64,000 nucleotides of DNA from Arthrobacter echini (GCF_004803505.1 NZ_SSWH01000001.1:434001-498000), one strand, 5' to 3'. Numbered from the stretch's first letter, positions 31,892-40,435 are shown. Numbers and translations: made by a program. The notes: generated by a model not told the origin, from the sequence alone.

Positions 31892-34800
31892 CAGTACCGC
31901 ACCTCCTGGGAACGCTTGCGGACCACGGAGACGATGTCGCGTTGGTTGCCGGTGGGCCCGAGATAGTTGAAGGCCCAGGACAGCTGTGCGTAGCCACCGA
32001 TCATGTGGGTGGGTTTGACGAGGATGCGGGTGACCGAGTTGTGGATCCCGCCCCGGCGGCCGGTCGCCTCGGATTTCGGCACGTCGATGGTGCGCTCCTG
32101 GGCATGATGGACATAGACCACCCCGGCCGGCATGCGGTGGGAGACGATGGCCCGTCCCACGTAGACGCCGTTGGTGTTGACGCACTCGACCCAGTCGTTG
32201 TCGGAGACCTCGATCAGCGCGGCGTCCTGGGGGCTCATCCACACCGTGGTGCCGCCGCGGGAGAGGGAGAGCATGAACAGGTTGTCCTGGTACTCCGAAT
32301 GGATCGACCACTTGCTGTGCGGGGTCAGGTACCGTACGGCGATCGACAACTCCCCACGCTGCCCGAGCTGGGGCTCCCCGAACAGGCGGTGCATGTCCAG
32401 GGGCGGACGATAGATCGGCAGGGACTCACCCATGTCCTTGATCCAGTCGTGGTCGAGGAAGAAGTGCATCCGCCCGGTGAGGGTGTGGAACGGTTTGAGG
32501 CGCTCGATGTTGATCGTGAACGGGGCGTAGCGCCGGCCCCCGGTCTCCGAGCCCGACCACTCCGGGGAGGTGATTACGGGCACGGGAGCGGCCTGGGTGT
32601 CGGCGAAGGTGATCCGCTTCTCCTGGGATCCGCGAGCCAGATCCGCCAGCTGGACTCCTGTGCGCTGCTCGAGCGTCTCGAATCCCTGTACGGCCAGCTC
32701 CCCGTTGGTGGTGCCGGAGAACAGCAGGATCGCCTCGGCCATCCGCGCGTCGGTGTCCACCGCCGGTCGGCCCGCCGCGGCACCGGAGTCGAAGACCCCG
32801 TGCATCCGGGAGAGTTGCCCGACCTGATGGGTCACGTCGTAGGTGATGTGTTTCGTGGTGAATCCCAGCTTCTCCGCCAGCGGCCCGACGGCTGCGAACT
32901 TCTGCCCCACCGCGGCGTAGTCCCGTTCCACGATCTTCAGCTCCGGCAGATTCTTCCCCGGCACGGCCGGGATGTCAGTGCCCTTCCAGTCCGGAGCGTG
33001 GCCTCCGGGCTGGGCGAGCTCGCCGGGGGTGTCGTGGGTGAGTGCAGTGGCGACAAGGTCCTTCCGCACGCCCAGGTGGGCGCTGGCCTGCCGGGAGAAC
33101 TCCTCGGCCAGCAGCCGGAACAGGTCGTAGTCCGTCTTGGCCTCCCACGGCGGGTTGATCGCCGGGGTGAAGGCGTGCACGTACGGGTGCATGTCGGTCG
33201 AGGAGAGATCATGCTTCTCGTACCAGGTCGCCGCCGGGAACACGACGTCGGAGAGCAGCGTGGAGCTGGTCATCCGGAAGTCGGCCGAGACGAGCAGGTC
33301 GAGTTTGCCCTCGGGAGCCTCCTCGTGCCAGGTCACGTCCTTCGGCCGTGACCCGGCGTGGTCCTCCCCCATGACGTTGTGATGAGTGCCCAGCAGGTGC
33401 TTGAGGAAGTACTCCTCGCCCTTGGCCGAGGAACCCAGCAGATTGGAGCGCCACAGGATCAGGGTGCGAGGCCAGTTCTGCGGGGCGTCGACGTCCTCCA
33501 CCGCGAAGCGCATGTCCTCGGCCTTGAGCCGGTCCGCGACCCACTGCGCCTCGTCGGCAGCCTCACCGCGGGCCACACCCGCGATGGCCGCGTCGGCCGC
33601 ATCGAGTGAATTCCGGTCGAACTGCGGGAAGAACGGCATCCACCCCATCCGGGTGGACTTGGCGACCACATCAGCGGTGTGCGTGCCCTTCAGATGGCCC
33701 TGGGCCAGAGGCGATTGCAACGAGTCGGAGGAATAGCCGTCGGAGCGGAACTGGTCGGTGTGCATGTACCAGAAGGCCGTGCCGATCATGAACCGCGGCG
33801 GACGGGTCCAGTCGGTGGCTGCCGCCATCGCCGCCCAGCCCGTGATCGGGCGGGCCTTCTCCTGACCGACGTAGTGCGCCCATCCCCCGCCGTTGCGGCC
33901 CTGGCAGCCGCAGAGCATGAGCATCGCCAGGATGGCCCGGTAGGTGACGTCCCCGTGGTACCACTGGCAGATGCCGGCACCCAGGATGATCATCGACCGG
34001 CCTCCTGACTTCTCCGCGTTGGTCGCGAATTCCCGGGCGATGCGGGCCACGGCCTGAGCCGGGACCGAGGTGATCTCCTCCTGCCAAGCCGGGGTGTAGG
34101 GCGTGGCGACGTCGTCGTACCCTGATGCCCACTGTCCGGGCAGTCCCGCCCTGCCCACCCCGTACTGGGCGAGCATGAGGTCGAAGACCGTCGTGACCCG
34201 CCGTCCGGCAACCTCCGTGACGGGCACTCCGCGGTGGACCACCGAACCCTCGCCGGTGGCATCCGTGAAGGCGGGCAGCTCCACCGCGCTCGTGGTCCCG
34301 GTGTAGGAGGCCGCGTCCGAGATCGACAGCGCCGGCCGCACGCCCTGCAGATCCAGGTTCCACTTCCCCTCGTCCGCCTCGTTGTACCGGAACCCCACCG
34401 ACCCGTTGGGCACCACCGGGGTGCCCGCATCCCGATCGATCAGCACCGTCTTGAACGCCGCGTCGGAAGTTCCCGCCTCGGCGTTGCCCAGGTCCGTGGC
34501 GGTGAGGAACTTACCCGGCACCACGGCGCCGTCCGCTCGCTGCTCGAGGGTGACGAGGAAGGGTAAGTCGGTGTACTGCACCACGTAGTCCTCGAAGAAC
34601 GGGACCCTTCGGTCCACGAAGTTCTCCTTCAAAATCACATGTCCCATCGCCATGGCCAGGGCGGCGTCCGTGCCGGCCTGGGCCGGCAGCCACTCGTCGG
34701 CGAACTTGGTGTTGTCGGCGTAGTCGGGGCTGACGGAGACGACCTTCGTCCCCCGGTAGCGTGCCTCGACCATCCAGTGCGCGTCAGGGGTGCGGGTCAC

Positions 34801-35616
34801 CGGGATGTTGGAGCCCCACATCATGAGATAGGTGGCGTCCCACCAGTCGCCGGACTCCGGGACGTCCGTCTGGTCGCCGAAGACCTGAGGACTGGCAACG
34901 GGCAGGTCCGCGTACCAGTCGTAGAAGCTGTTCATCACTCCGCCGATGAGGTTGATGAACCGCGCGCCGGCCGCGTGGGAGACCATCGACATGGCCGGGA
35001 TGGGGGAGAACCCGGTGCACCGGTCGGGTCCGTAGGTCTTGATCGTGTGCACGTGGGCGGCGGCGGTCATCTCCAGGGCCTCCTGCCAGCTCGAGCGCAC
35101 CAGCCCGCCCTTGCCACGGGCCTGCTGGAATGCCCGGCGCTTCTCCGGGTCGCTCACCACCGCCTGCCAGGCGAGCACCGGATCCCCGCCCACCTCTTCC
35201 TTGGCCTGGCGGTACATGCCGAGCAGTACGCCACGCACGTACGGGTAGCGCACGCGGGTGGGTGAGTAGGTGTACCAGGAGAACGCTGCTCCGCGGGGGC
35301 AGCCGCGGGGCTCGTACTCCGGGCGGTCCGGGCCCACCGACGGGTAGTCGGTCTCCTGCGCCTCCCAGGTGATGATCCCGTCCTTGACGTAGACCTTCCA
35401 TGAGCACGAACCCGTGCAGTTCACCCCGTGCGTGGAACGGACCACCTTGTCGTGACTCCAACGGTTCCGGTAGAACGCGTCACCGGCGCGTCCGCCCGAA
35501 CGGAACACCGCGCGGCGGTCCGGGCTCTGGTCCCACCTCGTGAAGAACTGCCCGAGCTTGAGCAGGGCGTCGGACGCGGGACCATCGGTAGCCGGCGCTA
35601 CAGGAGGGGTAGCCAT
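31891..35616 (-). CDS. narG: Respiratory nitrate reductase alpha subunit (molybdenum)
   Basis: A 1241-residue catalytic subunit that reduces nitrate to nitrite on the cytoplasmic side. The FS0 [4Fe-4S] ligands are in THGVNCTGSCSWKVYVK (His plus Cys residues) with the distal Cys in EPRGCPRGAAF. The molybdenum ligand Asp lies in YDWYADLPVASPQ, as in E. coli NarG. There is no Tat signal. The start is set at ATG 35616; TTG 35649 would add 11 residues without a clear ribosome site. First gene of narGHJI-K, all overlapping or closely spaced. No NreABC, FNR or NarXL gene is in the window, so regulation is unresolved; a 16-bp inverted repeat lies 34-50 nt upstream. Confidence 0.97.
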   Translation of the reverse strand: MATPPVAPATDGPASDALLKLGQFFTRWDQSPDRRAVFRSGGRAGDAFYRNRWSHDKVVRSTHGVNCTGSCSWKVYVKDGIITWEAQETDYPSVGPDRPEYEPRGCPRGAAFSWYTYSPTRVRYPYVRGVLLGMYRQAKEEVGGDPVLAWQAVVSDPEKRRAFQQARGKGGLVRSSWQEALEMTAAAHVHTIKTYGPDRCTGFSPIPAMSMVSHAAGARFINLIGGVMNSFYDWYADLPVASPQVFGDQTDVPESGDWWDATYLMMWGSNIPVTRTPDAHWMVEARYRGTKVVSVSPDYADNTKFADEWLPAQAGTDAALAMAMGHVILKENFVDRRVPFFEDYVVQYTDLPFLVTLEQRADGAVVPGKFLTATDLGNAEAGTSDAAFKTVLIDRDAGTPVVPNGSVGFRYNEADEGKWNLDLQGVRPALSISDAASYTGTTSAVELPAFTDATGEGSVVHRGVPVTEVAGRRVTTVFDLMLAQYGVGRAGLPGQWASGYDDVATPYTPAWQEEITSVPAQAVARIAREFATNAEKSGGRSMIILGAGICQWYHGDVTYRAILAMLMLCGCQGRNGGGWAHYVGQEKARPITGWAAMAAATDWTRPPRFMIGTAFWYMHTDQFRSDGYSSDSLQSPLAQGHLKGTHTADVVAKSTRMGWMPFFPQFDRNSLDAADAAIAGVARGEAADEAQWVADRLKAEDMRFAVEDVDAPQNWPRTLILWRSNLLGSSAKGEEYFLKHLLGTHHNVMGEDHAGSRPKDVTWHEEAPEGKLDLLVSADFRMTSSTLLSDVVFPAATWYEKHDLSSTDMHPYVHAFTPAINPPWEAKTDYDLFRLLAEEFSRQASAHLGVRKDLVATALTHDTPGELAQPGGHAPDWKGTDIPAVPGKNLPELKIVERDYAAVGQKFAAVGPLAEKLGFTTKHITYDVTHQVGQLSRMHGVFDSGAAAGRPAVDTDARMAEAILLFSGTTNGELAVQGFETLEQRTGVQLADLARGSQEKRITFADTQAAPVPVITSPEWSGSETGGRRYAPFTINIERLKPFHTLTGRMHFFLDHDWIKDMGESLPIYRPPLDMHRLFGEPQLGQRGELSIAVRYLTPHSKWSIHSEYQDNLFMLSLSRGGTTVWMSPQDAALIEVSDNDWVECVNTNGVYVGRAIVSHRMPAGVVYVHHAQERTIDVPKSEATGRRGGIHNSVTRILVKPTHMIGGYAQLSWAFNYLGPTGNQRDIVSVVRKRSQEVRY

Positions 35617-35650
35617 GACGGAAACTGTAGTGACGTCTGATATCCGCAAT

Positions 35651-35666
35651 AGGGTCTCAGGACCCT
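35651..35666. promoter_or_regulatory. Inverted repeat upstream of narG
   Basis: AGGGTC-TCAG-GACCCT is a perfect inverted repeat with 6-bp arms, 34 nt before the narG ATG. Nearby, TTCCTGAGT and TTCCTGGGT form a loose direct repeat (about 35686-35717). No FNR box (TTGAT-N4-ATCAA) was seen. It could be an operator or a 5'-leader stem; the evidence is symmetry and position only. Confidence 0.4.
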
Positions 35667-35760
35667 GGTATTCAGACGCGTTTCCTGAGTCACCCGGTTC
35701 GTGGTTCCTGGGTGGATCAGGTATTCGCGGCGCTGGGCCCGGGATGAGGACAGCAGAAAA

Positions 35761-35799
35761 GGTGGAGGGGAAGTACCCGTCGGGTACTTCCCCTCCACC
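35761..35799 (-). terminator. Rho-independent terminator of dps
   Basis: An 18-bp perfect inverted repeat (GGTGGAGGGGAAGTACCC and its complement) with a GTC loop. On the minus strand it is followed by TTTTCTGC, giving a short U-tract. It starts 30 nt after the dps stop and separates dps from the narG upstream region. Confidence 0.88.
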
Positions 35800-35828
35800 A
35801 GGTGACCGTCACGTGACGGCGCGGGAGA

Positions 35829-36323
35829 TCAGACAGTGGCCTCGTCGGTGCCGTCCGGAGTGACGACCTCGGCGGTGGGTTCCATGTTCTCGGCGTCGAC
35901 CATCCAGGCGTACTGCTCGAGCTTCGCGATGAACCCGTGGAGCAGGTCGGCCGTGGTGGGGTCCTCCTCGTCGATCTGGTCGTGGACGTCCCGCATGGTC
36001 TTGACGGTGGCCTTCAGCATCCTGACCACGAGGCTCACCGTGTCCTTGGTGGAGACGAGGCCGGCGGGGAAGGCTGCGATCTTCGTCCCCTCGGCCACTG
36101 CCACGCTGCGGCCGTCCGGCACCGCGTGCAGTGCGCGCATGCGCTCTGCCATGTCGTCGGCGAAGGTACGGGCGTCGTCGATGATCTCGTCCAGCTGCAG
36201 GTGGAGGTCGCGGAAGTTCTTGCCGACCACGTTCCAGTGAGCCTGCTTGCCCTGCAGGTGCAGTTCGACGAGGTCCACGAGGACCGCCTGCATGTTGTTC
36301 GTCAGGGTGGGTGAAGCCTTCAT
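35829..36323 (-). CDS. dps: Dps-family ferritin-like DNA-protection protein
   Basis: A 164-residue ferritin-fold protein that stores iron and protects DNA during starvation and oxidative stress. The Dps dinuclear ferroxidase ligands are recognisable: KQAHWNVVGKNF (His, ~residue 29) and LHLQLDEIIDDARTFADDMAERM (Asp/Glu, ~40-62). The four-helix core spans ~8-150. The acidic C-terminal tail (ENMEPTAEVVTPDGTDEATV) lacks the Lys/Arg DNA-binding extension of E. coli Dps. ATG 36323 follows GGAGG. It is a single-gene unit ending at the hairpin at 35761-35799. Confidence 0.95.
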   Translation of the reverse strand: MKASPTLTNNMQAVLVDLVELHLQGKQAHWNVVGKNFRDLHLQLDEIIDDARTFADDMAERMRALHAVPDGRSVAVAEGTKIAAFPAGLVSTKDTVSLVVRMLKATVKTMRDVHDQIDEEDPTTADLLHGFIAKLEQYAWMVDAENMEPTAEVVTPDGTDEATV

Positions 36324-36528
36324 TGATCCTCCAGTGCTAGAGAAATACCTCCTCCGGGACGCCCGTTGTTCGCGCTGCAGGGTGCCGGGGACTTCTTTTC
36401 AGCGTAGCCCCGGTGTTGGCCAAACCCAACCGGAATCAATACGCTGAGGGAACTTACGGTCAGGCCGTGCCGATCTCCGCGAAAGGAGGTGAGGGCGGCT
36501 CCGGAGCACCCGAGAAGGAGGAACCCTC

Positions 36529-37077
36529 GTGGCTTCAGTGCAGGAATCCATCGATGTAGCAGTACCGGTCAGCACGGCCTACAACCAGTGGACCCAGTTC
36601 GAGAGTTTTCCCCGGTTCATGGATGGGGTGGACTCCATCACGCAGTCCTCGGAGACCATGACCCACTGGGTGACGAGCATCGGTGGGGTGAAACGTGAGT
36701 TCGACGCCGAGATCACCGAGCAGCACCCTGACCAGCGGATCGCCTGGAAGAGCACCGACGGCGAGTCGCATGCAGGTGTGGTCACGTTCCACCGGCTCGA
36801 CGAGAGCACCACGCGGCTCATGGTGCAGATCGACTGGCGCCCGGAATCGTTCGTGGAGAAGGTCGGGTCCGTGGTGAACGCCGATGCGATCCAGGTGAAG
36901 GGCGATCTCAAGCGGTTCAAGTCCTTCATCGAGAAGAGCGGCGGGGAGACCGGCGCCTGGCGTGGCGAGGTGGACGCGCCTCCGACGGGGGAGACCGGGG
37001 ATGCGGTACCGGCGAACGACGCGGTGCCGGACACCTCGACGAACGACCCCGACTCGGGTGGTCCACGCGCGAACTGA
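36529..37077 (+). CDS. SRPBCC-family protein (polyketide cyclase/dehydrase-like)
   Basis: A 182-residue START/Bet v1-fold protein. Residues 1-145 show the typical pattern ESIDVAVPVSTAYNQWTQFESFPRFMDGV and a C-terminal long helix (VVNADAIQVKGDLKRFKSFIEK). Related coenzyme Q-binding or cyclase proteins bind hydrophobic ligands, but none can be assigned. The last ~35 residues are Asp/Pro/Thr rich and probably disordered. The GTG start has a strong AAGGAGG site (36515-36521). It stands alone, ended by the hairpin at 37092-37119. Confidence 0.88.
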   Translation: MASVQESIDVAVPVSTAYNQWTQFESFPRFMDGVDSITQSSETMTHWVTSIGGVKREFDAEITEQHPDQRIAWKSTDGESHAGVVTFHRLDESTTRLMVQIDWRPESFVEKVGSVVNADAIQVKGDLKRFKSFIEKSGGETGAWRGEVDAPPTGETGDAVPANDAVPDTSTNDPDSGGPRAN

Positions 37078-37091
37078 TGTGCGGGCGAACG

Positions 37092-37119
37092 AGAGGCGGA
37101 CCCAGCAGGGTCCGCCTCT
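37092..37119. terminator. Bidirectional terminator between SRPBCC gene and pstS
   Basis: AGAGGCGGACCC and GGGTCCGCCTCT (12 bp) around an AGCA loop, followed on the plus strand by TGTTGTGT. It lies between two convergent stops. Confidence 0.85.
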
Positions 37120-37128
37120 TGTTGTGTC

Positions 37129-38238
37129 CTAGGGGATCTCCGCGACGTCGATGGTGGCGATCGCGTCGGTGGCCTGGCGGGAGAGCTCGGCCGAGATCGG
37201 TGAGCTCATCGCCGCCTCGGCCGCCTCGGCCTGGCCCTCCGGGCTGACCGCGTACGTAGCGAAGGCACGCACGACGTCGGCCGTCGGTTCGTTCTCGTAC
37301 TGGGCGCAATAGATGTGGTAGGACACCAGGACCAGCGGGTACACGCCGGCATCATCCGTGGAGCGGTCGAGTTCCAGCGCTATGTCGTAGTCCTGGCGGC
37401 CCGGAACACGGGCCGCGAGGTCGACGGCGGCAGCGGCCGCCTCGGCGCTGACCGGGACGTAGTCATCGCCGACCAGCAGAGCAGTGCGTCCCAGAGGCTC
37501 CCCGACGGCCGAGTCGTCGGCGTAGGTGACCGCTCCTTCGGTGGCTGTCACCGTGCTGACCACTCCGGCGTTGCCCTTCGCGTTCTCGTTGTCGAGACCG
37601 GACGGCCAGGTTCCGTCGGCCTCCTCGGGCCAGACCTCGGGAACCACGGCATGCAGGTAGTCGGTGAAGTTCTCGGTGGTGCCGGAGTCGTCCGATCGGC
37701 TGACGGCGGAGATCGCCAGTGCCGGCAGGTCGACGTCGTTCTGCTCCGTGATCGCGGGGTCGTCCCACCGGGTGATCTCCCCCCTGAAGATCCGGGCGAT
37801 CGTCGCGGCGTCGAGGTTGAGCTCGGTGATGCCGGGGAGATTGAAGGCGACGGCGATGGGGGAGACATAGGCGGGGATGTCGAACGCGCCGCCGGGCCCA
37901 CAGGCTTCCCGTGACGCATCGAGCTCCTCGTCACTGAGGTACGCATCGGAGCCGGCGAAGGAGACGGCCCCGGCCAGGAGCGCCCCGCGCCCCGCGCCTG
38001 AGCCATCGGGCGAGTACTGCACCTGCGCGCGGGGGTACTGCGTGGCGAAACCCGCGCGCCAGGCATCCATCGCCGGGCCCTGGGCGGAGGATCCCGCGCC
38101 GGTGATGGACCCCCGCAGGCTCATGTCCCCGTTCTCCGCTGCCGCTTCCTGCTCGGCTCCCAGGGGATAGTCGGAGCCGCAGGCGCTCACCCCGAGGGCG
38201 GCGGCAAGGGCCAGGGACACGACGGCTCGGTTTCTCAC
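37129..38238 (-). CDS. pstS: Phosphate-binding lipoprotein PstS
   Basis: A 369-residue ABC-transporter binding protein for inorganic phosphate. The signal peptide MRNRAVVSLALAAALGVSAC ends in a lipobox (LGVSAC), so Cys20 is lipidated and the protein is membrane anchored outside. Phosphate-contact regions are ITGAGSSAQGPAMDAW (~40-55), SPDGSGAGRGALL (~70-82), FAGSDAYLSDEE and SRSDDSGTTENFTDYL (~180-195). The pstCAB genes do not follow; it is a single gene. GTG 38238 is preferred (TAACGT -10 ends 7 nt upstream, and it gives a cleaner signal peptide); GTG 38247 would add three residues. An 11-bp direct repeat like a PHO box lies upstream. Confidence 0.93.
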   Translation of the reverse strand: MRNRAVVSLALAAALGVSACGSDYPLGAEQEAAAENGDMSLRGSITGAGSSAQGPAMDAWRAGFATQYPRAQVQYSPDGSGAGRGALLAGAVSFAGSDAYLSDEELDASREACGPGGAFDIPAYVSPIAVAFNLPGITELNLDAATIARIFRGEITRWDDPAITEQNDVDLPALAISAVSRSDDSGTTENFTDYLHAVVPEVWPEEADGTWPSGLDNENAKGNAGVVSTVTATEGAVTYADDSAVGEPLGRTALLVGDDYVPVSAEAAAAAVDLAARVPGRQDYDIALELDRSTDDAGVYPLVLVSYHIYCAQYENEPTADVVRAFATYAVSPEGQAEAAEAAMSSPISAELSRQATDAIATIDVAEIP

Positions 38239-38267
38239 CGGAGCCACGTTACAGGTGGAGAAAACAC

Positions 38268-38289
38268 AGCCGGAAAACAGTCGGTGAAC
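38268..38289 (-). promoter_or_regulatory. PHO-box-like direct repeat upstream of pstS
   Basis: On the minus strand two contiguous 11-mers, GTTCACCGACT (38289-38279) and GTTTTCCGGCT (38278-38268), agree at 8 of 11 positions. This matches the layout of actinobacterial PhoP boxes (11-bp direct-repeat units beginning GTTCA). An overlapping palindrome GTGAAC-GGGA-GTTCAC (38284-38299) is also present. PhoP control of pstS is expected from family knowledge; binding here is inference. Confidence 0.6.
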
Positions 38290-38327
38290 GGGAGTTCACG
38301 AACGGGTGGCCCGCGATGCTCGAGGTC

Positions 38328-38372
38328 TTGACACGCTATTCCACACCTCTTAGGTTCATTAGTGTAGTAATG
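38328..38372 (+). promoter_or_regulatory. Promoter and putative operator of the GntR-ABC operon
   Basis: A perfect -35 TTGACA (38328-38333), 17-nt spacer and -10 TAGGTT (38351-38356). The inverted repeat CATTA-N6-TAATG (38357-38372) starts directly after the -10 and covers the expected start site (~38363), an ideal place for autorepression by the GntR protein encoded next. AAGGAGG (38377-38383) then serves the GTG at 38388. Confidence 0.78.
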
Positions 38373-38387
38373 GACCAAGGAGGTTCG

Positions 38388-38747
38388 GTGTTCACCGAGG
38401 ACAGCCCGATCTATCAGCAGCTCGCCACGCAGATCGCCGACGACGTCGTGGCCGGGACCTACCCGGAGGATGCGGCGGTGCCGTCGTCCAACGAGTTCGC
38501 CACCTTCTTGCACATGAATCCTGCTACGGCGGGGAAAGCACTCAATGTGCTCGTGGAGCAGGGCATCCTGTACAAGAAGCGGGGTGTCGGCATGTTCGTT
38601 TCTCCCGGCGCGCGGTCCCAGCTCCTCAAGCAGCGCAGAACGGATTTCCCGCAGCAATACGTCCGGCCGCTCATCAGGGAGGCCCGGGCCGTCGGCATCG
38701 ATCCCGTCGAGTTGGCAGAGATGATCAAGGAGGAGTACACCCCATGA
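38388..38747 (+). CDS. GntR-family regulator, YtrA subtype
   Basis: A 119-residue regulator consisting of the GntR winged HTH (residues ~8-78: PIYQQLATQIADDVVAGTYP, VPSSNEFATFLHMNPATAGKALNVLVEQGILYKKRGVGMFV) plus a short two-helix C-terminal dimerisation segment, as in the YtrA subfamily, which lacks a large effector domain. Such proteins repress an adjacent ABC-transporter operon induced by cell-wall stress or by antimicrobial peptides. GTG 38388 is chosen for the AAGGAGG site; upstream in-frame ATGs lie inside the promoter. The stop overlaps the ABC ATPase start (ATGA). Confidence 0.93.
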   Translation: MFTEDSPIYQQLATQIADDVVAGTYPEDAAVPSSNEFATFLHMNPATAGKALNVLVEQGILYKKRGVGMFVSPGARSQLLKQRRTDFPQQYVRPLIREARAVGIDPVELAEMIKEEYTP

Positions 38748-39649
38748 CGCATGCAATCGAACTACTGTCCGCCACCCGGAGCTTCCGCAGTGACGATGCC
38801 GTGCAGGATGTCACCCTGGCCGTACCCGAGGGGGCCATCTGCGGCGTGCTCGGCCGGAACGGTGCGGGCAAGACCACCGTGATGTCGCTGATCTCCGGAC
38901 AGGACAGACCGACGACCGGTCGGGTGCTCGTGGACGGCGAGGACCCGTTCGAGAACGAGGCGGTCCTTTCCAGGATCAGCTTCGTGCGCGATAACCAGCG
39001 GTATCCCGACGACTACTTCCTGCATCACGTCCTGGGTATCGCCCCTGCTTTCGCACCGTACTGGGACGGCGAACTCGCTGCCGAACTGGTGGAGAGGTTC
39101 CGGCTGCCGAGGAAACCGGCGATCAGGAAGTTCTCCAGGGGTCAGCTCTCCGCCGTGGCCATCGTCCTCGGGCTCGCGTCGCGGTCACCGATCACCCTGC
39201 TGGACGAGCCGTACCTCGGCCTCGACGCCACGGCCCGCGGGCTGTTCCACGACATCCTGCTCCGCGATCTCGGTCTGTATCCGCGCACGCTTCTGCTCTC
39301 CACGCACCTCATCGACGAATCGGAGTCGCTCTTCGATCACATCGTGCTCATGGACCGCGGTCGGGTGGTTCTCCGGACGGAGGCCGAGGAGGCCCGTCAT
39401 CTCGCGATGTGCGTCAGCGGTGTGGCCGACGCCGTCCAGGCGTTCGCCGCGGACTACCCGGTGCTGTACAGCCACTCCATCGGCGGTCTGCAGACGTCCA
39501 CCGTCACCGGCAGGCTCGACGACGACGCCCGCTCGCGTGCGGCAACCCTCGGCGTCCGGGTCAAGGGCGCATCGCTGCAGGATCTCGCGGTGGCCTATGG
39601 CTCCGGGGACGCCCTGCAGGACTCCAGCAAGGAAGGAATCAGCGCATGA
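38744..39649 (+). CDS. ABC transporter ATP-binding protein
   Basis: A 301-residue ATPase. Walker A is GRNGAGKTT (residues ~38-46), the signature motif is a variant, FSRGQLSAV (~132-140, instead of LSGGQ), Walker B is ITLLDEPYLGLDA (~152-164) and the switch His is in STHLIDE (~187-193). The region after ~residue 215 is an accessory C-terminal domain found in YtrB-like/BcrA-like ATPases. It is coupled at both ends by ATGA overlaps to the regulator and to the permease. Direction of transport (export is usual for this type) is inferred. Confidence 0.93.
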   Translation: MTHAIELLSATRSFRSDDAVQDVTLAVPEGAICGVLGRNGAGKTTVMSLISGQDRPTTGRVLVDGEDPFENEAVLSRISFVRDNQRYPDDYFLHHVLGIAPAFAPYWDGELAAELVERFRLPRKPAIRKFSRGQLSAVAIVLGLASRSPITLLDEPYLGLDATARGLFHDILLRDLGLYPRTLLLSTHLIDESESLFDHIVLMDRGRVVLRTEAEEARHLAMCVSGVADAVQAFAADYPVLYSHSIGGLQTSTVTGRLDDDARSRAATLGVRVKGASLQDLAVAYGSGDALQDSSKEGISA

Positions 39650-40359
39650 ACAGCATCCAGGCGGCCACCCGGCTGCATCTCACCAAGAAGAACATGACGT
39701 TCGGGGTCCCCCTGCAGATTGTGGGGCTTATCGCCGTCATCTCAGCCCTGATCGTCCTCATCATCTGGCGGGCCGGCGGGACTCCCGGGTCCGAGGAATG
39801 GATCGACGGAGCACGAAGCAACGGTGGCATGGTCTTCGGGCTGCTGGGCTTCCTCGTCTACATGGGGGTCCAGTCGATCGCCACCACGTTCCCCTTCGCC
39901 CTGACGCTCGGCTCCACCAGGAAAGCATTCGTGGCCGGCACCCTGGTATGGGCCGCCGTCACCTCCGCGTATCTCGCGCTCATCTACGCCGTACTCCTGC
40001 TGGTGGAGCTGGCCACCGATCACTGGTTCGTGGGCATCTACATCTTCGACGTCTACTACCTCGGGACCGGCAATCTGCTGATCCTGCTGCCCACGGTGTT
40101 CCTCGGCAGCCTCGGCGCGCTGACCATCGGGGCCCTGTTCGGGGCGTCCTGGGCACGCTTCGGAAATCGCGGACCGATCTTCCTCGGAGCCGGTCTGGCG
40201 ATCGTCCTCCTCGGCCTGCTCGCTCTCGTCATCCCGCTGATCACCGGGTCCGTGCTCGCCGACTTCCGGCTGTGGTGGCTGGCGGCCGCCGCCGTCGTGA
40301 TCATCGCCGTCAGCGCGGTCATGACCCTGCAGCTGCTGCGCTCGGCAGTGGTCCGGTAG
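39646..40359 (+). CDS. ABC transporter membrane subunit
   Basis: A 237-residue permease with six hydrophobic segments (about residues 22-42, 60-82, 97-120, 140-165, 178-200 and 205-228). It has no recognisable periplasmic domain. The start ATG overlaps the ATPase stop (ATGA), which fixes it. It resembles the small membrane subunits paired with YtrA-type regulators rather than a nutrient permease. The substrate cannot be named. A hairpin at 40384-40422 ends the operon. Confidence 0.9.
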   Translation: MNSIQAATRLHLTKKNMTFGVPLQIVGLIAVISALIVLIIWRAGGTPGSEEWIDGARSNGGMVFGLLGFLVYMGVQSIATTFPFALTLGSTRKAFVAGTLVWAAVTSAYLALIYAVLLLVELATDHWFVGIYIFDVYYLGTGNLLILLPTVFLGSLGALTIGALFGASWARFGNRGPIFLGAGLAIVLLGLLALVIPLITGSVLADFRLWWLAAAAVVIIAVSAVMTLQLLRSAVVR

Positions 40360-40383
40360 CAGCCCCAGGCTCGGCGAGATTAC

Positions 40384-40422
40384 AGAAATGACGGGTCCCG
40401 AGACGCGGAACCCGTCATTTCT
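40384..40422. terminator. Bidirectional terminator
   Basis: AGAAATGACGGGT and ACCCGTCATTTCT form a 13-bp perfect stem around a 13-nt loop that extends it by CC/GG pairs. The right arm ends CATTTCT, U-rich in the plus direction, and is followed by GCTGTTTC. It separates the permease from the convergent SDR gene. Confidence 0.83.
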
Positions 40423-40435
40423 GCTGTTTCGGGGG

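Noticed and set aside
38284-38299. LexA box upstream of pstS (GTGAAC-N4-GTTCAC)
   Set aside because: The flanking bases differ from the TCGAAC/GTTCGA form seen at imuA', and the overlapping 11-bp direct repeats at a phosphate-binding-protein gene make a PHO-type element more plausible.
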